20,990 bases of DNA, from positions 1 through 20,990 of the forward strand of contig JBPBPI010000188.1 of the NCBI GenBank assembly GCA_050954885.1, read 5' to 3'. Shown here piece by piece: positions 1 to 7,509 of this stretch (the first letter of the stretch is position 1; each line of letters begins with the position of its first letter). Both the position numbers and the translations under genes were made by a program. The notes beneath the pieces are model-generated. The model ran no database searches, was not told the DNA's origin, and worked only from the letters and a program-made list of their open reading frames with translations. Source of the DNA: JBPBPI01 sp050954885. Its GTDB lineage: Bacteria; Pseudomonadota; Alphaproteobacteria; Caedimonadales; Caedimonadaceae.

Positions 1-261
1 GAAGAGCGAGAGGCCTATGAGGGGCGTCTGAAGATGTGGCGCATTGAGGCCAATACAATCAAGAAGTACGAAGCCGATGGATTTGAAAAAGGAATGACAA
101 AAGGCATTGAAAAAGGCATTGAAAAAGGCATTGAAAAAGGCATTGAAAAAGGCATTGAAAAAGTTGCTCTTTCTTTATTGCGAGAGGGTATGACACTTGA
201 GATTGTTGCGAAAGTAACAGGTCTTTCACAAGATATTCTTCAGAACTTAAAAATAAATTAG
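1..261 (+). CDS. C-terminal part of an Rpn-type PD-(D/E)XK nuclease/transposase-family protein (partial, 5' end outside window)
   Basis: The frame is open from base 1 to a TAG at 259-261, giving 86 residues of a larger protein. The tail begins with a charged helix (Glu/Arg/Tyr rich, then RLKMWRIEANTIKKYEADGF). Five perfect GIEK repeats follow, and it ends in a short helical module (VALSLLREGMTLEIVAKVTGLS). That order, a Lys/Glu/Gly repeat linker followed by an ALxLLREGM...IAxVTGLS tail, is characteristic of the C-terminus of Rpn (recombination-promoting nuclease, PDDEXK_2) proteins. These are abundant in intracellular and mobile-element-rich bacteria. The nuclease core lies outside the window, so catalytic residues cannot be checked. 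The ATG at 34 is internal and is not the likely start. Confidence 0.75.
   Translation, partial: EEREAYEGRLKMWRIEANTIKKYEADGFEKGMTKGIEKGIEKGIEKGIEKGIEKVALSLLREGMTLEIVAKVTGLSQDILQNLKIN
103..162 (+). repeat. Five perfect 12-bp tandem repeats encoding (GIEK)5
   Basis: The unit GGCATTGAAAAA occurs five times without a mismatch at 103-114, 115-126, 127-138, 139-150 and 151-162. A degenerate unit (GGAATGACAAAA, encoding GMTK) precedes it at 91-102. The unit is a multiple of three, so copy-number change would lengthen or shorten the charged linker without a frameshift. Perfect identity at the DNA level suggests recent slippage. Confidence 0.95.
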
Positions 262-323
262 ATCAAAGTTCGTTTTAAGCATATATGAAAAATTGAGTTT
301 AAGCCTTGATCCAAAATTTCATT

Positions 324-911
324 TTATCCCCATTTCGCGACAAAGTTTTTATCTCGATCCTTTTTATGCTCAAGAGCATCGATGACATCTTCAACAGTTT
401 TAACAAGGGTAAAAAGATCTCGATCTGCGTCACGGACAAAGCCATTTTTAATCATATGATCAAAAACACTTTCAAACAATGTTGACCAATAGCCGTCGAT
501 ATCAACAATAATAATTTGTTTGTCGTGAAGGCCCACTTGCTTCCAGGTCATCACTTCAAAGGCTTCATCAAGTGTGCCTAGGCCGCCGGGCAAAATAATA
601 AAGGAATCTGATGCCTCGAACATATGTTGCTTACGCTCGTGCATGCTTTCAACCAAATGAAAATCTGTGATATCTTCGTATCCACCTTCATAACCATGTA
701 AAAAGGTGGTCATATACCCTAAAACGTGACCTTTGTTTTCAAGAGCAGCTTTAGCCACGAGCCCCATCAGGCCTGTTTTACCCCCGCCATAAACCAAACG
801 AATATGATGGCGTGCCAGCAATGTGCCTAGATCAGTGGCTGCTTTTTTAAAAATATCGGGAACGTGTGGTGAAGAACCGCAATAAACACAGGCTGAACTT
901 ATATAATCCAT
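324..911 (-). CDS. LOG-family protein (nucleoside 5'-monophosphate phosphoribohydrolase, TIGR00730 type)
   Basis: The 195-residue product has the full length of the bacterial LOG (formerly 'lysine decarboxylase-like') family. It shows a Rossmann-like N-terminus (ACVYCGSS, residues 7-14), the glycine-rich YGGGKTGLMG at 41-50, the MHERK segment at 90-94, and the family signature PGGLGTLDE at 108-116. The signature carries the conserved Glu of the PGGxGTxxE motif. Family members cleave the N-glycosidic bond of cytokinin riboside or other nucleoside 5'-monophosphates, releasing the free base. The bacterial substrate is often unknown, and it may be a nucleotide-salvage or housecleaning activity. 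The ATG start is preceded on the minus strand by GGGAGAT at good spacing. It is followed at 112 bp by an unrelated upstream gene on the same strand, so co-transcription is possible but not shown. Confidence 0.9.
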   Translation of the reverse strand: MDYISSACVYCGSSPHVPDIFKKAATDLGTLLARHHIRLVYGGGKTGLMGLVAKAALENKGHVLGYMTTFLHGYEGGYEDITDFHLVESMHERKQHMFEASDSFIILPGGLGTLDEAFEVMTWKQVGLHDKQIIIVDIDGYWSTLFESVFDHMIKNGFVRDADRDLFTLVKTVEDVIDALEHKKDRDKNFVAKWG

Positions 912-1023
912 AATACATCTCCCTCTTAAGGTTATAGTATAGGAAATGTAACTTTATTTTTTATTAAAATTTTAAATAACTTATTTTTAGTTCAGCCTGT
1001 TAAAGAAAGTTAATAAGCTTTAT

Positions 1024-1629
1024 CTATTTTTTAGTTAAAATTTGATAAAGATCTTTTGCAATTTTTGATCCAGAAAATTCATCATATTCAACAAAATATC
1101 CCTCAAAACTTTTAATGTGACTTTTAATGCTTGGTGATGCAGCATTCTTAGGAAGAATAACAATATCACCACGTCCGGGATACATCCACCTTAAACTATT
1201 GGCTTCAACTGTTTCAAGAAAGATGATGCCTGAAATTTTACTTTGATGTTGAGAAAAATATCGGATATCTGAAAGTTCATAAACGCCAATGCCTGTATCT
1301 CCTTTACCAAAAATGACTCTTTTTTCGCCTTTATTTAAAGGTGCTTGGATTGCATTACCTAGATTATTAATAACATCCATAGATTCATTAAGTTTAAAAT
1401 TAATTATATTACAACCTAAATTACCTAGTTCATCGCTAATTTCTTGAATATATTTATTTTGTGTCTCTGTTTCGTCTAAGACAGTATATAAAACCTTTAC
1501 TGAACTTGCATATGAATCTTCAATTGAGAGGAGAGAGCTGAAGACACCTACAAAAGCAACGAACAACATTTCTCTTAATTTATGTTCAGATACAATTTTG
1601 ATGGTATTAAGTCCTAATTTTTTAAACAT
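1024..1629 (-). CDS. Unrecognised secreted or periplasmic protein, 201 aa
   Basis: I do not recognise this family. Residues 1-20 are basic and polar, residues 21-36 form a hydrophobic stretch (LFVAFVGVFSSLLSI), and small residues follow at 39-43 (SYASS). This fits a signal peptide with a long n-region, or an N-terminal membrane anchor. The remainder (about 158 residues) alternates predicted strands and helices, for example KVLYTVLD, KRVIFGKGDTG, SGIIFLET and GDIVILPKN. This suggests an alpha/beta fold. The start is well supported: AAGGAG lies 7 bases before the ATG on the minus strand. It sits between the LOG gene and nrdJ on the same strand, but an inverted repeat after nrdJ (1732-1767) probably separates it from nrdJ transcription. 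Confidence 0.75.
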   Translation of the reverse strand: MFKKLGLNTIKIVSEHKLREMLFVAFVGVFSSLLSIEDSYASSVKVLYTVLDETETQNKYIQEISDELGNLGCNIINFKLNESMDVINNLGNAIQAPLNKGEKRVIFGKGDTGIGVYELSDIRYFSQHQSKISGIIFLETVEANSLRWMYPGRGDIVILPKNAASPSIKSHIKSFEGYFVEYDEFSGSKIAKDLYQILTKK

Positions 1630-1731
1630 ATGAATACTCCTTATATAATGTTCACTCTTAGTCTGAGATAAAAACTATAAAAAATAAATGTTTTTAAGGA
1701 GTTATTTTTTGAGATAAAATTATAGTAAGAG

Positions 1732-1767
1732 GTGTACGCCAAAGGTTTTAAAAAATTTGACGTACAC
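1732..1767 (-). terminator. Probable transcription terminator after nrdJ
   Basis: The arms GTGTACGCCAAA (1732-1743) and TTTGACGTACAC (1756-1767) form a 12-bp stem with one G-U wobble and a 12-nt loop. The element lies 10 bases beyond the nrdJ stop codon. On the minus strand the stem is followed by a pyrimidine- and U-rich stretch (CTCTTACTATAATTTT) rather than a clean U run. Intrinsic termination is therefore likely but imperfect. Confidence 0.55.
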
Positions 1768-1777
1768 ATAATGTTAA

Positions 1778-4700
1778 TCAGGAACAGCCGCTGGTGCTGC
1801 CGCAGGTATTACATTTTAAACAAGTGCCATTGCGCACCAAGGTAAAGTTATTACATTCTTGACACGAATCACCTTCGTATCCTTGCATCTTAGCGGTCGT
1901 AATCATTTTGGCGCGAGAGGGTGCTGCTTGTTGTAAGGGAGCCGGTGGAATGATCTCGATAGAGGCGCCTATTTCAAGTGGCTCTTGCTCATGCGGATCA
2001 ATTGCCATGGCCATAGATCCTTCAACTTGGAATGTTGAAGACGACTTGCCGGAATTATCCTTGTTGCGATGAAGCACATAAAGGTTGCTACGCACATATC
2101 CATTGCTGGTCAAGCGGGCAATATCAGGTGACCTGCTTGTCTCACTTGAAGACAAATTATCGCTCTCACGTCCCAAGGTATCTGGTAAAAAATCGCTTGG
2201 ATCTGTATGCGCCAAATCAGTTCGTCCCAAATAAGAAATGGCCAATTCACGGAAAATATAATCAAGGATTGATGTGGCCATTTTGATCGCATCGTTCCCG
2301 GTTACCATGCCTGAGGGTTCAAAACGAGTGAAAGAGAAAGCGTCGACAAATTCTTCCAAAGGAACGCCGTATTGAAGACCAATCGAAATAGCCATAGCAA
2401 AACTGTTCATCAAACTACGGAAAGCTGCACCTTCTTTGTGCATGTCAATGAAGATCTCGCCAATACGACCATCTTCATATTCACCGGTCCGCAGGTAAAC
2501 TTTGTGGCCTCCCACGGTGGCTTTTTGAGTATATCCTTTGCGGCGCTCTGGAAGTTTATGACGTTCTGCCCGTTGAATAACCTTTTCGATAATACGTTCA
2601 GCAATCACGCGTGCCCGTTCGGCATTTGGCAATTGAGCAATCTTTTCTTCTGTGTCTTGAGTATCCTCATCGTCATTTAATAAGCTTGAATTTAAAGGCT
2701 GAGAAAGTTTAGAGCCATCTCGATAAAGGGCATTACATTTAAGACCCAAACGCCAAGACAAAAGATAGGCCGCCTTACAATCTTCAACCGTTGCATGATT
2801 GGGCATGTTAATGGTTTTGGAAATGGAACCCGAGACGAAAGGCTGCACCGCCGCCATCATATGAATATGGCTTTCTTGAGAAAGGTATCTTTTTCCAATC
2901 CGTCCACAAGGGTTGGCACAATCAAACACAGGCAAATGCTCGTCTTTTAAATGAGGTGCGCCTTCAAGGGTCATGGTGCCACAACAATAATTATTAGCAG
3001 CTTCAATTTCTGCGTTTGAAAAGCCTAATTCCTTCAAAAGACTGAAATTAGGGTCATTAAGTTGAACAGATGTAAAGCCTAATGTCTCTTGACAGAAAGA
3101 TTCACCTAAAGTCCAATGATTGAAAATGAATCGAATATCAAAAGCGGCGACCGAGGCTTGTTGCAGTTGTTCTAATTGATCCTCGCCAAATCCTTTGGCT
3201 TTTAAAGAATCAAAATTAATGCCAGGTGCATTTTTCAGCGTGCCTCGACCGGTAGCATAATTGATCATGTCTTGAATTTGTTCAGGATTATAGCCTAGCT
3301 TTTTCAAAGCCGTCGGCACCATACGGTTGATGATTTTGAAATAACCACCGCCCACAAGTTTTTTAAATTTTACCAAGGCAAAATCAGGTTCAACACCTGT
3401 TGTCTCGCAATCCATCACAAGACCGATGGTGCCGGTAGGAGCAATCGCTGTGGCTTGAGCATTACGATAACCGTGTTTTTCACCCAAAGCCAAAGCTTGA
3501 TCCCAAGAGATTTGTGCTTGTTTAACAAGAGCCGGAATGGGACATGACGCATGGTCCAAGGGCACCGGATTAATTTGAAGATTATCATAGCCGTCTTGGT
3601 GGCCATGAGCTGCCCGTTGATGATTTCGGATTACCCGTAACATAGATTCTTTGTTTTTCGAATATTGCGGAAACGCACCCACTTCTGATGCAATTTCAGC
3701 TGACGTTGCATAACACGTTCCGGTCATAATTGCTGAAAGAGTGCCGCCTAAAGATCTTCCTTCAGGGCTGTCATACCCAATACCCATAGACATCAAAAGA
3801 CCGCCTAAGTTGGCAAATCCTAGACCTAAGGTGCGATAATCATAGGTATTTTGGGCCATTTCTTTAGAAGGATGTTGAGACATCATCACAGAAATTTCAA
3901 GGGTCAACGTCCACAAGCGAATAGCATGAAGATAACCTTCAAGATCAAATTTCGGTGTTTGTACATCTGTGTTGTAAAAAGAAGTTAAGTTAAGGGATGC
4001 CAAATTACAGGCCGTATCGTCCAAAAACATATATTCAGAACAAGGGTTTGAAGCACGAATAGGACCACTTTCGGGACAAGTATGCCATTCGTTAATGGTG
4101 GTATCGAACTGAAGTCCAGGATCAGCACTGGCCCAGGCTGCATAGCCGATTTGATCCCAAAGATCTTGTGCATCTAATGTTTTGAAAACTTTACCATCGG
4201 TGCGGGCAATGAGATCCCATGTTTGTTTTTTCAAAACTTTTTCAAGAAACTCGTTACTGATACGAATGGAATTGTTGGAATTTTGACCTGATACGGTGAA
4301 GTAAGCTTCAGAATCAAAATCTGTGTCATAGGTTGGAAAATCAATATTTGTATACCCTTGACGCGCAAATTGAATGATACGTTTAATATAATTTTCAGGG
4401 ATTGTGTCTTGGCGAGCGGCTTTGATCGCAGCTTTCAGGCTATCATTAGATTGGGGATCGAAACGATGATCTTCTGTTCCCATTTGACAGGCTTGCATCA
4501 CCGCTTTTAAATGCTTCTGGGCAATTTTTGATCCGGTGACGAGGGCCAAAACTTTTTGCTCCTCGACCACTTTCCACATGATGTATTCTTCAATATCTGG
4601 GTGGTCCACATCCACTGTAACCATTTTGGCGGCCCGTCGTGTGGTCCCGCCAGATTTAATGGCACCGGCGGCACGATCGCCAATTTTTAGAAAACTCATG

Positions 4701-5548
4701 AGTCCGGATGACTTGCCACCGCCTGATAAAGGCTCACCCTTACCACGCAAATGAGAAAAGTTAGAGCCTGCTCCTGAGCCGTATTTGAACAACCGTGCTT
4801 CCCTGACCCAAAGGTCCATAATACCGCGATCATTGACCAAATCATCGATAATCCCCAAAATAAAACACGCATGGGGTTGAGGTCTGGAGTAAGACGACGT
4901 TGATGGCTTCAGATCGCCATTTTCATGATCAACATAATAATGCCCTTGAGAAGGTCCATCGATACCATAAGCCCAATGAAGTCCTGTGTTAAACCATTGG
5001 GGTGAATTGGGGGCTGTCATTTGTTTGCACAAAATATAACACACTTCATCATAGTAAGTTTGAGCATCAGCTTCAGAGGAAAAATAACCACCCTTCCAAC
5101 CCCAATAAGTCCAAGTACCCGCCATACGATTGAAAACTTGTTTGGCCGATGTTTCACCACCAAAAGTTAAGGAACTGGCTAAATTTTCATCCTGTGCGGT
5201 TGTTTTTTCAGAATTTTCTTTAGAGGATGTTAACCAACTTGGTAAGGATTTGGATGATTTTTGTGAAGATTTTTTCTCTTCTGGAGTTGCCTTTTCGTGA
5301 CGCCAAAGCCACTCTGGGACACCCTCTTCAGGAATAGATTTTAAATGTGACGGAACACCCGCTTTGCGAAAGTATTTTTGTGCTAAAATATCGCTCGCGA
5401 CTTGAGAAAAATGAGCCGGTACTTCAATGTCTTTTAATTGAAAGACAATTGATCCATTGGGATTTTTAATTTCACTGGTTGTCCGCTGAAAGTTGATCCC
5501 GACGTAAGGAGAATGACCTTTTTTCGTGAAATACCGGTTTATTTTCAT
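1778..5548 (-). CDS. nrdJ: Adenosylcobalamin-dependent (class II) ribonucleoside-diphosphate reductase
   Basis: The 1256-residue protein reduces ribonucleotides to deoxyribonucleotides using a B12-derived radical. It is the long alphaproteobacterial NrdJ type and begins MKINRYFTKKG...TTSEIKNP. The active-site pattern is intact: Cys228 (PHACFI) and Cys514 are the likely redox pair. N501-P-C503-S-E505 supplies the catalytic Asn, the thiyl-radical Cys and the Glu, and the 11-residue gap from C503 to C514 matches the class II enzyme of Thermotoga. APTGTIG and the CGRIGKRY region are also present. A TSCPD-like domain covers roughly 1000-1115. The C-terminus has six cysteines (1229, 1232, 1243, 1246, 1249, 1255), an external redox tail. 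The start ATG has GGAAAGAAG upstream. Two NrdR-box-like sites precede it, implying repression by NrdR. No nrdAB or nrdEF is seen in the window. Confidence 0.97.
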   Translation of the reverse strand: MKINRYFTKKGHSPYVGINFQRTTSEIKNPNGSIVFQLKDIEVPAHFSQVASDILAQKYFRKAGVPSHLKSIPEEGVPEWLWRHEKATPEEKKSSQKSSKSLPSWLTSSKENSEKTTAQDENLASSLTFGGETSAKQVFNRMAGTWTYWGWKGGYFSSEADAQTYYDEVCYILCKQMTAPNSPQWFNTGLHWAYGIDGPSQGHYYVDHENGDLKPSTSSYSRPQPHACFILGIIDDLVNDRGIMDLWVREARLFKYGSGAGSNFSHLRGKGEPLSGGGKSSGLMSFLKIGDRAAGAIKSGGTTRRAAKMVTVDVDHPDIEEYIMWKVVEEQKVLALVTGSKIAQKHLKAVMQACQMGTEDHRFDPQSNDSLKAAIKAARQDTIPENYIKRIIQFARQGYTNIDFPTYDTDFDSEAYFTVSGQNSNNSIRISNEFLEKVLKKQTWDLIARTDGKVFKTLDAQDLWDQIGYAAWASADPGLQFDTTINEWHTCPESGPIRASNPCSEYMFLDDTACNLASLNLTSFYNTDVQTPKFDLEGYLHAIRLWTLTLEISVMMSQHPSKEMAQNTYDYRTLGLGFANLGGLLMSMGIGYDSPEGRSLGGTLSAIMTGTCYATSAEIASEVGAFPQYSKNKESMLRVIRNHQRAAHGHQDGYDNLQINPVPLDHASCPIPALVKQAQISWDQALALGEKHGYRNAQATAIAPTGTIGLVMDCETTGVEPDFALVKFKKLVGGGYFKIINRMVPTALKKLGYNPEQIQDMINYATGRGTLKNAPGINFDSLKAKGFGEDQLEQLQQASVAAFDIRFIFNHWTLGESFCQETLGFTSVQLNDPNFSLLKELGFSNAEIEAANNYCCGTMTLEGAPHLKDEHLPVFDCANPCGRIGKRYLSQESHIHMMAAVQPFVSGSISKTINMPNHATVEDCKAAYLLSWRLGLKCNALYRDGSKLSQPLNSSLLNDDEDTQDTEEKIAQLPNAERARVIAERIIEKVIQRAERHKLPERRKGYTQKATVGGHKVYLRTGEYEDGRIGEIFIDMHKEGAAFRSLMNSFAMAISIGLQYGVPLEEFVDAFSFTRFEPSGMVTGNDAIKMATSILDYIFRELAISYLGRTDLAHTDPSDFLPDTLGRESDNLSSSETSRSPDIARLTSNGYVRSNLYVLHRNKDNSGKSSSTFQVEGSMAMAIDPHEQEPLEIGASIEIIPPAPLQQAAPSRAKMITTAKMQGYEGDSCQECNNFTLVRNGTCLKCNTCGSTSGCS

Positions 5549-5592
5549 CGCTTCTTTCCAAAATTTGTTAAAATGTTGATATTCTTACAATT

Positions 5593-5640
5593 AATCAATA
5601 TATTGTTGTATTGTACTAATGAATATACTAGATGTTGTGT
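5593..5640 (-). promoter_or_regulatory. Paired NrdR-box-like operators upstream of nrdJ
   Basis: Two 16-bp sites fit the NrdR consensus acaCwAtATaTwGtgt. Box 1 (5593-5608) contains the perfect core CAATATATTG. Box 2 (5625-5640) reads ATACTAGATGTTGTGT and matches 13 of 16 positions. Their starts are 32 bp apart, about three helical turns, which is the spacing known for functional NrdR pairs. They lie 45-92 bp upstream of the nrdJ start codon. They also precede the divergent Atm1-type gene at 5692, which might be co-affected. No nrdR gene is in the window. Confidence 0.75.
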
Positions 5641-5650
5641 TATCGGACTG

Positions 5651-5679
5651 ATAATGAGTTTTACAATTGCGTTCGTCAA
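5651..5679 (-). promoter_or_regulatory. Candidate sigma70-type promoter for nrdJ
   Basis: On the minus strand TTGACG (5679-5674) is separated by 17 bp from CATTAT (5656-5651). The predicted start of transcription would be near 5644, so both NrdR-like boxes would lie just downstream of it, compatible with repression. The -10 matches only 4 of 6 consensus bases, so this is a weak call in AT-rich DNA. Confidence 0.4.
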
Positions 5680-5691
5680 TAGGAAAATATT

Positions 5692-7509
5692 ATGAATCTT
5701 GCCCAAAAAAGTCTTGACAACCCATCCCAGCTAGAGACGCTTCGATTTTTAATAAAATATCTTTGGCCAGAAAAAAATCAGGGTCTCAGATGGCGTATTT
5801 TGTTGACTGTTGCTTGTTTGTTTGGTTCTAAATTTGTCAACGTTGGTGTGCCACTGCTTTATAAAAAGGCGGTTGATAGCCTAAGCTTAAATTCAGAAAA
5901 TATTGACTTTTATCTCTTGCCCTTAAGCCTTATTTTTGCCTATGGCGGTGCACGAATTATGGCTCAATTGTTGGGTGAGCTTCGGGATATTTTATTTGCG
6001 CGTGTTGAACAATCAGCCATCCGAAAGTTGGCCTTAAATACCTTTAATCATCTTCATAAATTAAGTTTACGTTTTCATTTAGACCGTAAAACAGGGGGCC
6101 TGAGCCGCATCATTGAGCGTGGCACAGCTTCCATTGAAACACTGCTACGTTTTATGTTGTTTAATATCTTCCCGACTTTTTTAGAAATATTGTTGGTGGG
6201 TATCATTCTGGGTTTTCTATATGATAAAATTTTTGTCTTTATAACGTTATCTACTTTGGTTGTTTATGTCCTATACACTTTTTTTATGACGGAGTGGCGC
6301 ACTAATTTTGTCCGAAAAATGAATACCAGCAGCAATGACGCCAATACAAAAGCAATTGATAGTCTGCTCAATTATGAAACGGTTAAATATTTTGGCAATG
6401 AAACCCACGAATCTCAACTGTATGAAACATTTTTAAAGAGTTACGAATCGTCTGCGGTTAAAGTTAAAATAAGTCTGGCCACACTGAATTTAGGGCAGGG
6501 TATTATCATTTCCATCGGACTTGTGGCTGTCATGAGTATGGCGGCTTTAGGTGTTGTCAACAAAACATTGACCTTAGGTGATTTCGTTTTATTGAATACC
6601 TATCTTATTCAACTTTATCTTCCTTTAAACATTTTGGGATTTGCTTATCGCGAAATTAAAATGTCCTTAATCAACATCGAGCAAATGTTTAACTTACTGC
6701 AGGAAAAGAAAGAAATTCAAGAAATTTCAGAGGCACCATCTTTATGTCTTAAAGAAGGTGAGGTTATTTTTAAAAATGTCAGTTTTTTTTATAATGATAA
6801 TCGTCAAATTTTAAATCACCTCAATTTTAAAATAGCCCCGGGACATCGTGTTGCCGTGGTGGGGCCAAGTGGTGCTGGTAAATCAACGTTGTCGCGACTT
6901 TTGTTTCGCTTTTATGACATTCAGACAGGTCAAATTATGATTGATGGCCAAGATATTTCAAAGGTATCTCAACAAAGTCTACGTGCGGCAATTGGTATAG
7001 TTCCCCAAGACACCGTGCTTTTTAATGAAACAATTGGGTATAACATTGCTTATGGGCATATCGGATCTACGCAAGAAGAGGTGATTCAAGCCGCTAAACA
7101 CGCTCAACTTCACGATTTTATTGTGGCTCTTCCTGAAGGGTACGACACCATGGTAGGTGAGAGGGGGCTTAAACTTTCAGGGGGTGAAAAACAACGTGTT
7201 GCCATTGCCCGAATGATTTTAAAAGCACCCAAAATTTTTATCTTTGATGAAGCAACCTCTGCTCTAGACACTTACACTGAAAAAGCGATTCAAAAAAATT
7301 TGCAAGAAATTTCTGAAAATCATACCACACTCATAATCGCACATCGTCTGTCAACAATTATTGAGTCTGACGAAATTTTGGTTTTAGAACAAGGTCAAAT
7401 CAAGGAACGTGGATCTCATTATAGTCTGTTACAACAAAACGGTATCTACGCCAAAATGTGGCAAAACCAACTAGAGGAAAGTCAAAAACCTAGTGTTTTA
7501 GATTCTTAA
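5692..7509 (+). CDS. atm1: Atm1-type ABC exporter (half-transporter, fused permease and ATPase)
   Basis: The 605-residue half-transporter is expected to work as an inner-membrane homodimer. The N-terminal half (about 30-330) is an ABC exporter membrane domain. It has the hallmark Atm1/HMT1 segments DRKTGGLSRIIERGTASIE and YFGNE (after NYETVK). The nucleotide-binding domain has Walker A GPSGAGKST at 391-399, signature LSGGEKQ at 495-501, Walker B IFIFDEATSALD with D519/E520, and the H-loop His551. In mitochondria and alphaproteobacteria this family exports glutathione-linked compounds and supports Fe-S cluster export or metal detoxification. The exact substrate here is not shown by sequence. 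The ATG follows AGGAAA. Its 3' end overlaps the convergent chemoreceptor gene by 4 bp, so there is no room for a terminator between them. Confidence 0.93.
   Translation: MNLAQKSLDNPSQLETLRFLIKYLWPEKNQGLRWRILLTVACLFGSKFVNVGVPLLYKKAVDSLSLNSENIDFYLLPLSLIFAYGGARIMAQLLGELRDILFARVEQSAIRKLALNTFNHLHKLSLRFHLDRKTGGLSRIIERGTASIETLLRFMLFNIFPTFLEILLVGIILGFLYDKIFVFITLSTLVVYVLYTFFMTEWRTNFVRKMNTSSNDANTKAIDSLLNYETVKYFGNETHESQLYETFLKSYESSAVKVKISLATLNLGQGIIISIGLVAVMSMAALGVVNKTLTLGDFVLLNTYLIQLYLPLNILGFAYREIKMSLINIEQMFNLLQEKKEIQEISEAPSLCLKEGEVIFKNVSFFYNDNRQILNHLNFKIAPGHRVAVVGPSGAGKSTLSRLLFRFYDIQTGQIMIDGQDISKVSQQSLRAAIGIVPQDTVLFNETIGYNIAYGHIGSTQEEVIQAAKHAQLHDFIVALPEGYDTMVGERGLKLSGGEKQRVAIARMILKAPKIFIFDEATSALDTYTEKAIQKNLQEISENHTTLIIAHRLSTIIESDEILVLEQGQIKERGSHYSLLQQNGIYAKMWQNQLEESQKPSVLDS

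Noticed and set aside
103..162. Tandem repeats as a CRISPR array
   Set aside because: The units are 12 bp, contiguous without spacers, and in frame within a coding region.
261..311. Inverted repeat GATCAAAG/CCTTGATC between the left-edge gene and the LOG gene as a bidirectional terminator
   Set aside because: The arms are only 8 bp, the loop is 35 nt, and there is no T tract. The inner similar segments are direct, not inverted.
2032..4754. Several open frames of 60-100 codons on both strands inside nrdJ
   Set aside because: They overlap a gene with all catalytic motifs, have no ribosome binding sites or family features, and are shadows of its codon pattern.
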